The notes: generated from the letters alone by a model not told the origin. Positions 27,374 through 36,920 are shown, counted from the first letter of the stretch. The stretch is 64,000 nt of DNA from Flavobacteriaceae bacterium (GCA_002707025.1 PALG01000015.1:153601-217600), one strand, 5' to 3'. Translations and numbers: made by a program.

Positions 27374-30300
27374 TTAATGCTGAATCAACAGCTGCTTTAT
27401 GGTTACATACCCATCTTCATGAATATGTAAAAAGTAGGTACCATTGGGTAAGGACATGGTATCTATGGTTTTTTCAATATTGTTTGAAGAACCATCATAT
27501 AGTACATTCGAATATTGATCATAAATGTATATATGGTAGGTTTTATCCGGATGCTGTGTAAAATCTAATTTAAAGTCTTCATTCGCATTATTTGGATATG
27601 GTAAAACAGGGTCGTAACAAGTAGTGCAGCTACCGCTATTATCATGAACTACATAAAGATGTATGGAGCCTCCCTCTCCACAGCTATTTACGGAAACCAG
27701 TTGTACATATCCCTCAATTCCTCCGTTTCCGGTAAATATGTGCGAATTGTAACCTGTTTCGTTTGGCCAAGTTTGCCAGTAGTCACTAGTGAAGTCGATA
27801 GGGTTGTTTTCTTCAAAAGGATAAGGGAGCAACCATTTATAAGAAGTTGCCCCTTGAGAGCCACCTCCAGTGTAGGTTTGCATACTTCCACTATGAACTT
27901 CGGTAGGGCCATTTAAAAAAGTTGGGGGATCTGCCACACCTAACCAAACATTCTTCTGAACCGTATGGAAAGGATAAATTGCTTTAATGAAACCACTAGC
28001 ATTTACCGTGTTATTAATGGGCTGAACGGTAATAGAGGTATCATTTTCCACAATTACATTTAGATTATTCGAAACCTGCCATTCATCTGGGGGAATGGCA
28101 CAACTTCCTCCGGGAATTTCATAAGTTACCATATCTGTTAGACAGATAGACTCTGGGCCAATAATATCTTCTCCTTCATAATAAACGATGGGTTTTTGGA
28201 AATTTTCGGATAGTTCTTCTAAAAGCCAATTCACGCTCTCTTCTGTAAAAGAAGTATGCCGTTCATTGTTTTTGGGGCCAAAATAGGTGTCGAACGGGGT
28301 CTCGTTGGTGCATACTAAATTTCTGTTCATCTCTTGCTCCCATGAGGTATTCGGGTTATTGAATCCCAAGGCACTAATTACTGGGATAAAAGAGTGTACC
28401 CTGTCATTGTCATAAACAGATATATCAGCCCCTCCCAGCAAGTCGGATAGCACTGAAATTATAGTGGTGTAGGCTCCTTCAAAACCCCAAAAGCTACCTG
28501 AAGGAACAATAGGGTCAATTCCTTCAATAGGATTGGCCAATTCCTGAAACCCTGGAAACCATCCTCCAGGAATTTGGTCTAAGCTACCTCGGGTATTCAA
28601 GTTACTTATGTATTTCGAGTGGTCTGAAAAAGACTTTTTATATCTGGATATCTTGGAGTTATTCCCTGTAGCGGGCATCCCAAATGCTTCCAGGCTGCCA
28701 ATATGTAAACTTCCGAAAAGGATGCTTTGAAAAGCCCTAGCGTTAAAGCCCATTTCTCCAGCAGCCAAATAGTAATCCAAACTCTGTGTCCACGGATTAA
28801 AATACTTTTTATTTCCTTCTAACGAACCATTCACCAATGCGATTTTCCGCAAGTTTTCGGGATAACCTTTGCTGTTGGGAAGCCCATTGTTAAAAAGGTT
28901 ATTGTAATATGTAATAAAAAATGGATGGCCCCTATTGGTGTTGTAACCTTGACTCACGGTTTTGGAGTTTAACCAATTTTGATTGACCTGATTTCCATTG
29001 GTGCCATGGTATTGTTCTATGAGTTGCTGTTTTGCAGCGGGAGATCCAAGCTGGTTGTCTACAAAATCCTGTGCCGCAGCATTGTCGGGTTCTAATTGAT
29101 TCAGCAAGGTTTGGAGTCCAATAGGTATATTTGCTCCCAAATGGGGACTGTCAATACTCACCCAAAGTCTTGTATTATGGTCAATTCCTTCTTTCTCCAT
29201 ATAACTTAAAGCATACCGGGATATTTGCCCGCCCATACTGGGGCCTACAATAACCAACTCTTCATTACTGTTGTTTTGATCCAGTTTGTTGTTGATGAAC
29301 TCGTACAATGCTACATGTGTAAGTCCGTTTCGTTCAATATAGTCGGCTCCACCATCTATTTCTATCCCATTTTTTACGTAGGTAGGATGATTAACAATGA
29401 TTACATCATACCCTAGCCCGTTTAAGATGGGAATGATAGGAGTAGGGTTTCCGTTTTCGTCAAAATAGGTCATCATTTCAACGATAGAAGTATGTTCGTC
29501 TGGAGGTAAATTTGAATCTACATCCCTAATCTTTCTCTTGTCGCCAGGATCAAAACCATCAATGATTATGCAGGGTTTTAAAATTTTCTGTTGTGTGTTT
29601 CCGAAGAAAATTCTGTAGTACAAACGTCCATTGACTGCTGTGGGTTCATCATATCCTTGAAAAGGAATAGTGGCGTTTATGAACCCATTGGAACTGTCTG
29701 GAGTAGGCGGAACATAGTTGGCTGTAATAACATGAACGACCGCTTGTACGCTTTTTGTTGTGTTATCTTCAAAAACAGCTGTAAAAGTCAAGGTCTTGAT
29801 CCCGTCTTCTTGATAAGAAATAGGGATAGTCTGGTTTGCAAATACGCCGTTATCGATAAGTGTATGATCTTGGCTGGTGTCAAAATTTGCAATTAAACTT
29901 TTAATCGTTTTACCCTGGGCTATTTCAAAAAGAAACTCGTCTTTAATAGCGTACTGAATCGAACTCCCCCTAAGGTACATCTTGGTAGGGGAAATAACCA
30001 AGGTATGGTGTTCCTTGAAAATAGGTTTCCCGTTATTCAGTTCCTGAAACTTATTGTTTTCAATTTTTAAAGCTCCCAACTGTTCTTCTTCCGAGTCGTA
30101 ATTTATACTATTATATACAGCATTTAAGATAGCAATATCCACTTTATGGTAAATACTGTCTGAAGCAAATTGCTTTTTTAAGTCCCTTAAAGGGATCCAT
30201 AAACTGTCTAATGAAGCTTTTCTAATTTCTAGAAATGCTTGTTCAAAAAAATTCACATCAGCAATTTTGTTTTGGCTGTTGAAGTTTTTTAGGTCGGCCC

Positions 30301-30448
30301 ACGAAGTGGTTCTGTCGTAAAGAATTTCGGTACTTAGAGAACTTTTATCAATATCCACGAGCATACTGTCAATCTTGGTAGCTGGTGTTTGTGAAAAAAG
30401 TAGTGCATGAAAAAGTAGAAAAATTGTGTAAAGAGATAATTTTCTCAT
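27374..30448 (-). CDS. Large secreted alpha/beta-hydrolase-like protein with T9SS sorting domain
   Basis: A 1024-residue exported protein. It has a signal peptide (to FSQ, residue 19), a long N-terminal region and a probable alpha/beta-hydrolase domain around residues 285-470. That domain has the nucleophile elbow VGPSMGG (Ser about residue 404) and a following DSPHLGAN stretch like that of lipases and esterases. The C-terminus (about residues 948-1024) is a T9SS type A sorting domain (LPYPNNANEDFKL..., LPNGTYFLHI, VTIKQLLIQH). It should be exported by Sec and then secreted or attached at the surface by the T9SS encoded here. The substrate is unknown; lipase-like activity is inferred from motifs. 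Confidence 0.82.
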   Translation of the reverse strand: MRKLSLYTIFLLFHALLFSQTPATKIDSMLVDIDKSSLSTEILYDRTTSWADLKNFNSQNKIADVNFFEQAFLEIRKASLDSLWIPLRDLKKQFASDSIYHKVDIAILNAVYNSINYDSEEEQLGALKIENNKFQELNNGKPIFKEHHTLVISPTKMYLRGSSIQYAIKDEFLFEIAQGKTIKSLIANFDTSQDHTLIDNGVFANQTIPISYQEDGIKTLTFTAVFEDNTTKSVQAVVHVITANYVPPTPDSSNGFINATIPFQGYDEPTAVNGRLYYRIFFGNTQQKILKPCIIIDGFDPGDKRKIRDVDSNLPPDEHTSIVEMMTYFDENGNPTPIIPILNGLGYDVIIVNHPTYVKNGIEIDGGADYIERNGLTHVALYEFINNKLDQNNSNEELVIVGPSMGGQISRYALSYMEKEGIDHNTRLWVSIDSPHLGANIPIGLQTLLNQLEPDNAAAQDFVDNQLGSPAAKQQLIEQYHGTNGNQVNQNWLNSKTVSQGYNTNRGHPFFITYYNNLFNNGLPNSKGYPENLRKIALVNGSLEGNKKYFNPWTQSLDYYLAAGEMGFNARAFQSILFGSLHIGSLEAFGMPATGNNSKISRYKKSFSDHSKYISNLNTRGSLDQIPGGWFPGFQELANPIEGIDPIVPSGSFWGFEGAYTTIISVLSDLLGGADISVYDNDRVHSFIPVISALGFNNPNTSWEQEMNRNLVCTNETPFDTYFGPKNNERHTSFTEESVNWLLEELSENFQKPIVYYEGEDIIGPESICLTDMVTYEIPGGSCAIPPDEWQVSNNLNVIVENDTSITVQPINNTVNASGFIKAIYPFHTVQKNVWLGVADPPTFLNGPTEVHSGSMQTYTGGGSQGATSYKWLLPYPFEENNPIDFTSDYWQTWPNETGYNSHIFTGNGGIEGYVQLVSVNSCGEGGSIHLYVVHDNSGSCTTCYDPVLPYPNNANEDFKLDFTQHPDKTYHIYIYDQYSNVLYDGSSNNIEKTIDTMSLPNGTYFLHIHEDGYVTIKQLLIQH

Positions 30449-30504
30449 AATTTAGTGGTGTTAATAGATGAAACATATTTTGACTTGTTATTTTATTGAC
30501 TTTG

Positions 30505-30534
30505 AAGGTGCCATGCCAGTGGCACCTTTTTTAG
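30505..30534. terminator. Hairpin between leftward T9SS genes
   Basis: AAGGTGCC / GGCACCTT forms an 8-bp stem with a T run only on the plus-strand side. The genes on both sides read leftward, so as an intrinsic terminator it faces the wrong way; it may stabilise the 3' end of the upstream transcript or act weakly in both directions. Confidence 0.45.
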
Positions 30535-30539
30535 TTACT

Positions 30540-31043
30540 TTAAAAGTTATATTTTACGAGAAAGCCTAATGAGGCTACCGGCATGAAATTGTTGATATTG
30601 GTATGTGCCTGAATGCCAAAATTAATCTTTCGTTCGGTGGGAAAGACCAATGCAGCTTGAACGGGAAATCCAATTACTTTGTCCATTTCCAAATTCTTGT
30701 CTGCAATGAAATAGCCTACTCCTCCGTAAAGCTCCAATTGCAAGGCTTCCGAAAGAGGTATTTCCCGACCGTATAAAAGATCGTATTCTTCAAAAGAATC
30801 TAAATCAGAGCCTTCTCCAAAGGAAGATGAGAATTCCCCACCCCCCGAAGCGTATGCCTTCAAAATATTCTTGTTAAAGGAAATACTGGTGCTTAAGCTT
30901 AATTGTAGCCCAACATTGTCGTCAAGGTACGGTACCGCTATAGAAAAAGCAGCATCCCTGAATTGCACTTTGCTAGTTTCCTGCCCCATTACTTGTAGAC
31001 ATAGAAATAGTACACTAACCATTGTTAAAAATCCAGTTTTCAT
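30540..31043 (-). CDS. Small outer-membrane beta-barrel-like protein
   Basis: A 167-residue protein from the ATG at 31043 (MKTGFLTM); an upstream TTG would add three residues. It has a signal peptide (to VMGQ) and alternating hydrophobic/polar strands, and its final residues LGFLVKYNF end in Phe, the usual C-terminal signal of an outer-membrane barrel. No family is recognised. It starts 5 bp after the LRR protein gene, so the two are co-transcribed. A structural or porin-like role is a guess from topology. Confidence 0.7.
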   Translation of the reverse strand: MKTGFLTMVSVLFLCLQVMGQETSKVQFRDAAFSIAVPYLDDNVGLQLSLSTSISFNKNILKAYASGGGEFSSSFGEGSDLDSFEEYDLLYGREIPLSEALQLELYGGVGYFIADKNLEMDKVIGFPVQAALVFPTERKINFGIQAHTNINNFMPVASLGFLVKYNF

Positions 31044-31048
31044 AAATA

Positions 31049-32215
31049 TCAATTTTTGATGATCATTTCTTTTTGTATTCTCCCCAATCGGTCTTCGAGA
31101 AGTAATAGGTAGGTACCTCTTTGGAGATGTTGCACCTCTATACGGGTAATTGCATCAGATTGGTAGGTTTTTATCTTTTCGCCTAAAAGGTTGAATAAAA
31201 TCGCCTTTACAATAGGTTCGGTCGATTGTAAGGTTATTTGGTTGGAAGCAGGATTGGGGAAAAGATAGGTGTTCTGAAATTCCATGTCTGCAACCTCTAG
31301 CACACATTCTTGACTAAAGTTGATAGAGTGCCCGGCTTGTGTTTCAATAAAAATCGCTAGGTCGGAGTTCACATCGTCGATGCACACCTCTGCCAAGCTA
31401 GGGAGCTCTTGAAAGTTACTGCTAAAAGTTCCTCCGCTAATGTCAATGTTTTCATTAGTGCCATTTTTAATGTTCAAATATTCCAAAAGGTTACTTCCCT
31501 CAAGATCCACCTGCCTTAATGCAGGATTGCTGCTAAGATCTAGATAGTTGAGAGCGGTGCTTCGTAAGCTGAGCTCCATTAATGCAGTATTATTGTTTAG
31601 GTTTATTGATGTTAGGGGGTTCCCATTGGCATTTAACCGCACCAAACTGGTATTGTTCCATAAAATTAAACTAGATAATTGATTGGAGAATACCGTTAAA
31701 AACTGTAAGGAAGTACAATTGCTAAGATCCATGCTTTCAATAGGCGATGAGGTGACCTGCACAATAAGTAATTCTGGGTTTTGGGAAAAATCCAGAGAGG
31801 TGAGTTGTATGGCACTTAGGGAAACTGTTCTTAATAAAGAATTATTTTCAAGGTTAAGGGATGAAAGGGGGGTTTCCAATAAAACAAGATCCCTTAAGGC
31901 AATGTTTTCAGAAAAATCTGCCGTTTCAATAGGGTTATAACTGCCTTCAAAACCTTCTATATTAATAAAGGCTTCCAGCCCTTCTAAGCTCGTAATGTTT
32001 CCTGGGGAACCCGAAGTTCCACTAACTCGTAGGGTTTGGGTAAATAATTCGGCTTCCGTTATTTGAATCTCTCCATCTCCATTCGTATCTATAACGGGCG
32101 TGTGATTCAATAGTTTCGATTTAAATTCTAGGTCTGGAATAGTGACATTTTGTGCTTTTAAAGCAAAAGGCATAATTGTCAATAAAACAACAAAAAGAAT
32201 GGCTTTTTTATTCAT
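31049..32215 (-). CDS. Secreted leucine-rich-repeat protein with T9SS sorting domain
   Basis: A 388-residue protein with a signal peptide (to LKAQ, residue 22), an EF-hand-like DTNGDGEIQITEAE segment near residue 43 and about ten LRR-like repeats (about residues 75-270, pattern L..LDLS.NP.L..). A T9SS type A sorting domain follows (FPNPASNQITLQS ... GTYLLLL). It is exported through the T9SS and probably displayed on the cell surface, where LRRs usually bind ligands. It is first in a leftward pair with a small barrel-like protein. A good promoter with an overlapping dyad and a stem-loop leader lies upstream. Confidence 0.88.
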   Translation of the reverse strand: MNKKAILFVVLLTIMPFALKAQNVTIPDLEFKSKLLNHTPVIDTNGDGEIQITEAELFTQTLRVSGTSGSPGNITSLEGLEAFINIEGFEGSYNPIETADFSENIALRDLVLLETPLSSLNLENNSLLRTVSLSAIQLTSLDFSQNPELLIVQVTSSPIESMDLSNCTSLQFLTVFSNQLSSLILWNNTSLVRLNANGNPLTSINLNNNTALMELSLRSTALNYLDLSSNPALRQVDLEGSNLLEYLNIKNGTNENIDISGGTFSSNFQELPSLAEVCIDDVNSDLAIFIETQAGHSINFSQECVLEVADMEFQNTYLFPNPASNQITLQSTEPIVKAILFNLLGEKIKTYQSDAITRIEVQHLQRGTYLLLLEDRLGRIQKEMIIKN

Positions 32216-32239
32216 ATTACTTGGTTTTCGTAATACAAA

Positions 32240-32288
32240 AAATCTCTCCTAAGAGGGATTACTTTGCAGTACATTTTAGGGGAGATTT
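32240..32288 (-). promoter_or_regulatory. Stem-loop at the 5' end of the LRR-gene mRNA
   Basis: On the minus strand AAATCTCCCCTAA (32276-32288) can pair with TTAGGAGAGATTT (32240-32252): 13 bp with one G-U pair. The 23-base loop contains a small inner hairpin TACT-GCAA-AGTA closed by a GNRA loop. The predicted transcript start (about 32286-32288) coincides with the first base of the stem. Confidence 0.5.
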
Positions 32289-32292
32289 GAAA

Positions 32293-32323
32293 CTAAACTA
32301 GAAATAAAAATCTAGTTTGCAAA
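32293..32323 (-). promoter_or_regulatory. Promoter of the LRR/T9SS gene pair with overlapping dyad
   Basis: On the minus strand TTTG (32320-32323), a 19-base spacer and TAGTTTAG (32293-32300) fit the Bacteroidota promoter with one mismatch. Between and overlapping the two boxes lies a perfect 8-bp inverted repeat AAACTAGA / TCTAGTTT (32295-32302 and 32311-32318), which looks like a repressor operator. Confidence 0.6.
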
Positions 32324-32382
32324 GTTTTAGATAAAAAAAGAGCTCTTTATTTGCTGTAAATTCTTAAAAAGTAACCATAAAA

Positions 32383-32412
32383 AAAACCAACTTAAGATAA
32401 AGTTGGCTTTGC
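32383..32412 (-). terminator. Intrinsic terminator of the miaB-secG operon
   Basis: On the minus strand AAGCCAACTTTATCTTAAGTTGG folds into a stem (GCCAACTT / AAGTTGG) followed by eight T, 23 bases after the secG stop codon. Confidence 0.8.
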
Positions 32413-32434
32413 AATTCTTTACTAGGAAATCCTG

Positions 32435-32776
32435 TTATTCTTGCGTCGGATTCTCTGAGTTTTCCCCAGCTGGAGGCGTGTTGTTATCGGGTAATGTTAC
32501 ATTTTCTACTTCATTCTGAAGAAAATCTCCACTACCGCTTCCACTAAACAAAGACATGTTGGAAAGCAAAATTAACGCCAATAAGATGACCGCCAAGGTC
32601 CAGGTACTCTTATCGAGAAAATCGGATGTTTTTTTAACGCCCCCCAATTGTTGGGTGCCACCTCCTCCAAAAGAAGAAGAAAGTCCACCCCCTTTAGGGT
32701 TTTGTACCATGATCACCACCACCAATAAAAAGGCGACGAATATAATTAAGATTAAAAAAATGGAAAACGTACTCAT
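32435..32776 (-). CDS. secG: Preprotein translocase subunit SecG
   Basis: A 113-residue protein with two membrane helices (residues 2-22 and 54-73) joined by the conserved loop NPKGGGLSSSFGGGG, the SecG hallmark. The acidic, Pro-rich tail is longer than in E. coli, as is normal in this phylum. SecG assists the SecYEG channel in protein export. It overlaps the upstream TPR gene by 4 bp (ATGA) and ends the operon that starts at miaB. Confidence 0.95.
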   Translation of the reverse strand: MSTFSIFLILIIFVAFLLVVVIMVQNPKGGGLSSSFGGGGTQQLGGVKKTSDFLDKSTWTLAVILLALILLSNMSLFSGSGSGDFLQNEVENVTLPDNNTPPAGENSENPTQE

Positions 32777-33657
32777 GATTCTTTATTTATCAATTTTTCT
32801 ATGGCCCGAATTTGGTCTGCAAAGAAACCACTTTTTTCGGGATTTTTCAAAATTAAAATTTTATAAGCTTGAATGGCCTTTTTGTAGTTCTTTTGTTGCA
32901 GGTACACCTTGGCTAAAGTCTCTGTCATTAGGCTGTCTGAAGGCTTTGTAAAAGGCTTGGCCAAGTTTTTCTTTTTTTCGGAATTTTCTGTGGGTTGTAT
33001 TTTGGGAGGATTTTGAATGAACTTTTCAATCAATTCAAACTTTCTTTCTTTATCTTCTTGGTCTTTTGCTGAATTTTCTTCTGAAACTACTTCCCGTTTA
33101 ATCGGTTTTGCTTGAGAGAGCTTTAACCACTCTGTAAAGGAATGTTTTTCCCCTTTTTGGAAGGCCAAGGGCTCGTTGAGTTTTAGGGTATCTTCAGGAG
33201 TTGCTTCTTTTTTGTCTTTCTGAAGAGTACCTTCTTCTGAAGCGCTTCCTTTTCGCTCAAAAAGTGTGGGGTCCAAAATGGCTTCGGCTTTCTTCATTTC
33301 GGCTTTTAGTTGCTGATCGATTTCTAAGCTTACTTGCTCTGAAACATTTTCAGAAACTACTTCCATCTCTTTAATGGCTTCAGAATTTTGAAGGATTAAT
33401 CCTGAAATTTCATGCTGGGTAAAAGTAGGGGAGGTAATGTATTCAAATAAAATATCACGGTCAATGGTATGGGCCGCCGTAACTTTTAAGGCATCGTTGT
33501 ACTTAAAACTATTCTGGATCTTCAGACCTTTTAACTGCAAGGCACGCGCACTCTGAAAATAAGGATAGGCTTCCAAAATAGCATCGAGTTCTTTTACCTC
33601 TTCTGCAGAGATGTCTTGAGGCCGTGCCAAAAGGGAAGTATACTTTTGGGTATTCAT
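32773..33657 (-). CDS. TPR-containing protein of unknown function
   Basis: A 294-residue soluble protein. The N-terminus (residues 1-90) contains a helical domain with LLARPQDISAEEVKELDAIL; the middle is charged and low in complexity; the C-terminus carries about one clear TPR unit (LAKVYLQQKNYKKAIQAYKIL). No signal peptide is present, so it should be cytosolic. It sits between lptE and secG with a 2-bp gap and a 4-bp overlap, so it belongs to this operon. A scaffold role in envelope assembly is possible but not shown. Confidence 0.82.
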   Translation of the reverse strand: MNTQKYTSLLARPQDISAEEVKELDAILEAYPYFQSARALQLKGLKIQNSFKYNDALKVTAAHTIDRDILFEYITSPTFTQHEISGLILQNSEAIKEMEVVSENVSEQVSLEIDQQLKAEMKKAEAILDPTLFERKGSASEEGTLQKDKKEATPEDTLKLNEPLAFQKGEKHSFTEWLKLSQAKPIKREVVSEENSAKDQEDKERKFELIEKFIQNPPKIQPTENSEKKKNLAKPFTKPSDSLMTETLAKVYLQQKNYKKAIQAYKILILKNPEKSGFFADQIRAIEKLINKES

Positions 33658-33659
33658 GA

Positions 33660-34175
33660 TTACCAGTTTGCCAATGATTTGTTGAAGATGTCCTGCGTAA
33701 GCCGTTCAAATATAATTTCCAGGGCCGCATCGAGATCCGAGCCTACCAATTGGGCACTTCCTTCATAATCGTAATAAAATGAAAATCGTTGCTCAAAATC
33801 CTTTTCGGGGTCTTTGGTGTTAAAAAACCGAACATTTACCGCTACTGTTAAACGGTTTTGAGCTGCCGTACTCTGTGCTGTGGCCGTGATGGGAGAAATG
33901 TAGTATTGTACAATTTCCCCTTCGTAGATCAAATCTCCATTGTTGGTAACCAATTCCAAATTGGTTTGATTAATTAACAAGTCCTGTAACTCTAGGGTAA
34001 AATTACGTGCTACCCTGGGCTCAACGAGCTGGGCATTGTTCACAAAATTATTTACCTGAAAGGTTTTGGTAGTCGAATAATCAATGTCGGCCCCTGTAAA
34101 GGAGTAGGCCCCACAACCGGTTAAAAGGATGGAAACACCTAGCAGTAAGCTGAATTTTAGAAATGCGTTCTTCAT
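33660..34175 (-). CDS. lptE: LptE-like LPS-assembly lipoprotein
   Basis: A 171-residue lipoprotein from the ATG at 34175 (MKNAFLKF), with the lipobox LTGC (Cys22 region). The mature sequence GAYSFTGADI...TKTFQVNNFVNNA is typical of the LptE family of Bacteroidota, which plugs the LptD barrel and helps insert lipopolysaccharide in the outer membrane. An upstream open stretch to 34256 does not look like signal sequence and overlaps the sigma54 activator gene, so it is left out. It lies 13 bp downstream of that gene. Confidence 0.9.
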   Translation of the reverse strand: MKNAFLKFSLLLGVSILLTGCGAYSFTGADIDYSTTKTFQVNNFVNNAQLVEPRVARNFTLELQDLLINQTNLELVTNNGDLIYEGEIVQYYISPITATAQSTAAQNRLTVAVNVRFFNTKDPEKDFEQRFSFYYDYEGSAQLVGSDLDAALEIIFERLTQDIFNKSLANW

Positions 34176-34188
34176 AAGAAGCGGTAAT

Positions 34189-35466
34189 CTACAAATTATA
34201 TTGTTTAATTTTTCGATATAGGGTTCTTTCACTAATGCCCAATTCTTTGGCCGCATCTTTTCGCTTACCCCCGTATTTATCGAGTGATTTTTTGATAAGC
34301 TCTAGCTCCTTGTCTTGAAGTGAGAGACTTTCCTCTTCTTCAATCTCTTCGGCAAAATGGTATTTATCTTCGGTTTCTTCAGGAGCGTTTTCTGGAATAT
34401 TCAATACCTCTACATCATGTGCTTCGGGTACTTCTTCCTCTTCTGCAAAAGCAGCTATTTGGGCTTCCCGGTCTTCATCTTCCGAATAAATCTTATTAAT
34501 TAATTGGGCGTTCTGTTCCTTGACCTTGGAAGAATTTCCATGGTTCATTAATTCCATGGTCAATTTTTTCAAATCGTTGATATCCCGTTGCATGTCGAAT
34601 AACACTTTATACAAAATTTCCCTTTCGCTACTAAAATCACTCTCCACCTTTTTGTTGCTAATTACTGCAGGAAGGTTGCTTCCCACGTTGGGTAAATATT
34701 GCTTTAAAGTGGCATAGGAAATCTCCCTTTTTTCTTCCAATACCGAAAGTTGTTCGGTGATATTCCGTAATTGGCGGATATTCCCGCCCCAATTGTATTG
34801 TAAGAGCAAGCTTACGGCATCCTCATTCAATCGAATAGTAGGCATTTTGTATTTCTGGGCAAAATCGGAAGCAAACTTTCGAAACAGTAAGTGGATGTCC
34901 TCTCCCCGTTGCCGTAGTGGCGGTAAATTGATCTCTACCGTGCTTAAGCGGTAATACAAATCTTCCCGGAATTTCCCTTTTTCGATTGCTTCCCCCATAT
35001 TCACATTGGTGGCTGCTACAATGCGCACATCGGTTTTTTGAATTTTGGAAGATCCTACTTTCAAAAACTCCCCGTTTTCCAACACCCGAAGTAAACGGAC
35101 TTGGGTAGGTAAAGGAAGTTCCCCTACTTCGTCCAAAAAAATGGTTCCGCCATCGGCAACTTCAAAATACCCATTTCGGGTTTGCGTGGCTCCAGTAAAA
35201 GCTCCTTTTTCGTGCCCAAACAGTTCACTGTCAATGGTACCTTCAGGAATCGCCCCGCAGTTTACGGCAATATATTTATTATGTTTTCTATGGGATAGCG
35301 AATGGATGATCTTTGGGATACTTTCCTTCCCCACGCCACTTTCCCCAGTGACCAATACAGAGATGTCTGTTGGAGCCACTTGGATGGATTTCTCAATGGC
35401 GCGATTCAGTTTGGGATCGTTCCCAATAATCTCAAAGCGTTGTTTTACAGCTTGAATACTTTCCAT
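34189..35466 (-). CDS. Sigma54-dependent transcriptional activator without a receiver domain
   Basis: A 425-residue regulator from the ATG at 35466 (MESIQAVKQRF); the open frame runs further upstream into miaB without resemblance to the family. The AAA+ domain begins almost at once: Walker A GESGVGKE, the sigma54-contact motif GAFTGA, Walker B GGTIFLDEVGE. A disordered acidic region (about residues 285-375) follows, then a C-terminal Fis-type helix-turn-helix (KDAAKELGISERTLYRKIKQ). There is no N-terminal sensor domain, so its activity must be controlled by level, by the acidic region or by a partner. It is second in the operon after miaB. Confidence 0.92.
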   Translation of the reverse strand: MESIQAVKQRFEIIGNDPKLNRAIEKSIQVAPTDISVLVTGESGVGKESIPKIIHSLSHRKHNKYIAVNCGAIPEGTIDSELFGHEKGAFTGATQTRNGYFEVADGGTIFLDEVGELPLPTQVRLLRVLENGEFLKVGSSKIQKTDVRIVAATNVNMGEAIEKGKFREDLYYRLSTVEINLPPLRQRGEDIHLLFRKFASDFAQKYKMPTIRLNEDAVSLLLQYNWGGNIRQLRNITEQLSVLEEKREISYATLKQYLPNVGSNLPAVISNKKVESDFSSEREILYKVLFDMQRDINDLKKLTMELMNHGNSSKVKEQNAQLINKIYSEDEDREAQIAAFAEEEEVPEAHDVEVLNIPENAPEETEDKYHFAEEIEEEESLSLQDKELELIKKSLDKYGGKRKDAAKELGISERTLYRKIKQYNL

Positions 35467-35471
35467 ATAAA

Positions 35472-36920
35472 TTAATTGTTTTCTGAATACCCCAAGGCTT
35501 CCCCTAAAAGAGTCGTACTGGTGCAATCGTTGATTTTTACCATGACGAAGTCGCCCGGTTTATAGTGTTCTTTTGCAAAAACTACCACTGTATTTTGTGG
35601 GGTTCTTCCGCTCCAGTCTTGATCACTTTTTTTACTTTCCTTTTCAATTAAAACCTCCACGGTTTGCCCTACAAACTGTTGGGTACGGTAGGCACTGTGT
35701 TTTTGCTGAAGGGTAATGATTTCCTGCAATCTTCGCTTCTTGGTCGCTTCAGGAATGTCATCCTCCAGTTTCCTTTCCGCGAGGGTACCCGGCCTTTCAG
35801 AATACATAAACATAAACCCAAAGTCGTATTTTACATACTCCATTAACGAAAGGGTGTCTTGATGATCCTCTTCCGTTTCCGTAGGGAAACCTGCAATCAT
35901 ATCTTGTGAAATTCCGCAGTCGGGAAGAATCTCCCGAACCTTATCGATAAGTTGGAAATACTCCTCCCGTGTATGTTGGCGATTCATTTCCTTTAAAATG
36001 CGGGTACTGCCACTTTGCACCGGTAAGTGGATGTAATTGCAAATATTTTGGTGTTTGGCCATAGCGTGTAATACATCTTCCGTCATATCCTGCGGATTGC
36101 TGGTCGAAAACCGAATCCGCATCTTAGGTTGCGCCATAGCAACCATGTCTAACAATTGCGCAAAGTTGGTGGCCGTCGCCTTTTGCATTTCCGAAGCATT
36201 CTTGAAATCTTTTTTGAGTCCGCCGCCATACCACAGATAACTATCCACATTTTGTCCCAATAGGGTAATTTCCTTATAGCCTTTTTCGGCAAGTTCGTTT
36301 ACTTCCTGTATGATGCTTTGAGGGTCACGGCTACGCTCCCGGCCCCGTGTAAAAGGCACTACGCAAAAGGTGCACATATTGTCGCAACCCCTAGTGATAC
36401 TCACAAAGGCAGTTACCCCATTTCCGCCTAGACGAACCGGGGAAATGTCTCCGTAGGTTTCCTCTTTGGAAAGGATAACATTTACCGCATCCCGACCTTC
36501 TTCCACTTCCTGTAAAAGATTGGGAATGTCCTTGTATGCGTCGGGGCCTACGACCATGTCCACTATTTTCTCCTCCTCCAGGAATTTACTTTTTAAGCGT
36601 TCGGCCATGCAGCCTAAAACGCCAACTTTCATTTTGGGGTTGATTTTCTTAACCGCGTTGTATTTTTCTAACCGCTTACGAACGGTTTGCTCGGCTTTAT
36701 CTCGAATAGAACAGGTATTCACCAACACCAAATCGGCCTCTTCCAAATGTTGAGTGGTGTTGAAGCCTTGTTCGGTCAAGATTGAGGCGACAATTTCACT
36801 ATCGCTAAAATTCATTTGGCAGCCGTAACTTTCAATATAAAGTTTTCGCTTATTGCCCTCTTTCGCTTCTAGGGTTAAGGATTGTCCTTGTTTGCTTTCG
36901 TCAATAATTTTCTCTTCCAT
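35472..36920 (-). CDS. miaB: tRNA-2-methylthio-N6-dimethylallyladenosine synthase MiaB
   Basis: A radical-SAM methylthiotransferase of 482 residues from the ATG at 36920 (MEEKIIDES); an ATG at 36959 would add 13 residues. The N-terminal UPF0004 domain provides cluster cysteines ([24 protein letters not shown]), the radical-SAM cluster is CDNMCTFC, and a C-terminal TRAM domain binds RNA. It adds the methylthio group to A37 in tRNAs reading codons beginning with U. It is the first gene of the operon that runs to secG. Confidence 0.96.
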   Translation of the reverse strand: MEEKIIDESKQGQSLTLEAKEGNKRKLYIESYGCQMNFSDSEIVASILTEQGFNTTQHLEEADLVLVNTCSIRDKAEQTVRKRLEKYNAVKKINPKMKVGVLGCMAERLKSKFLEEEKIVDMVVGPDAYKDIPNLLQEVEEGRDAVNVILSKEETYGDISPVRLGGNGVTAFVSITRGCDNMCTFCVVPFTRGRERSRDPQSIIQEVNELAEKGYKEITLLGQNVDSYLWYGGGLKKDFKNASEMQKATATNFAQLLDMVAMAQPKMRIRFSTSNPQDMTEDVLHAMAKHQNICNYIHLPVQSGSTRILKEMNRQHTREEYFQLIDKVREILPDCGISQDMIAGFPTETEEDHQDTLSLMEYVKYDFGFMFMYSERPGTLAERKLEDDIPEATKKRRLQEIITLQQKHSAYRTQQFVGQTVEVLIEKESKKSDQDWSGRTPQNTVVVFAKEHYKPGDFVMVKINDCTSTTLLGEALGYSENN

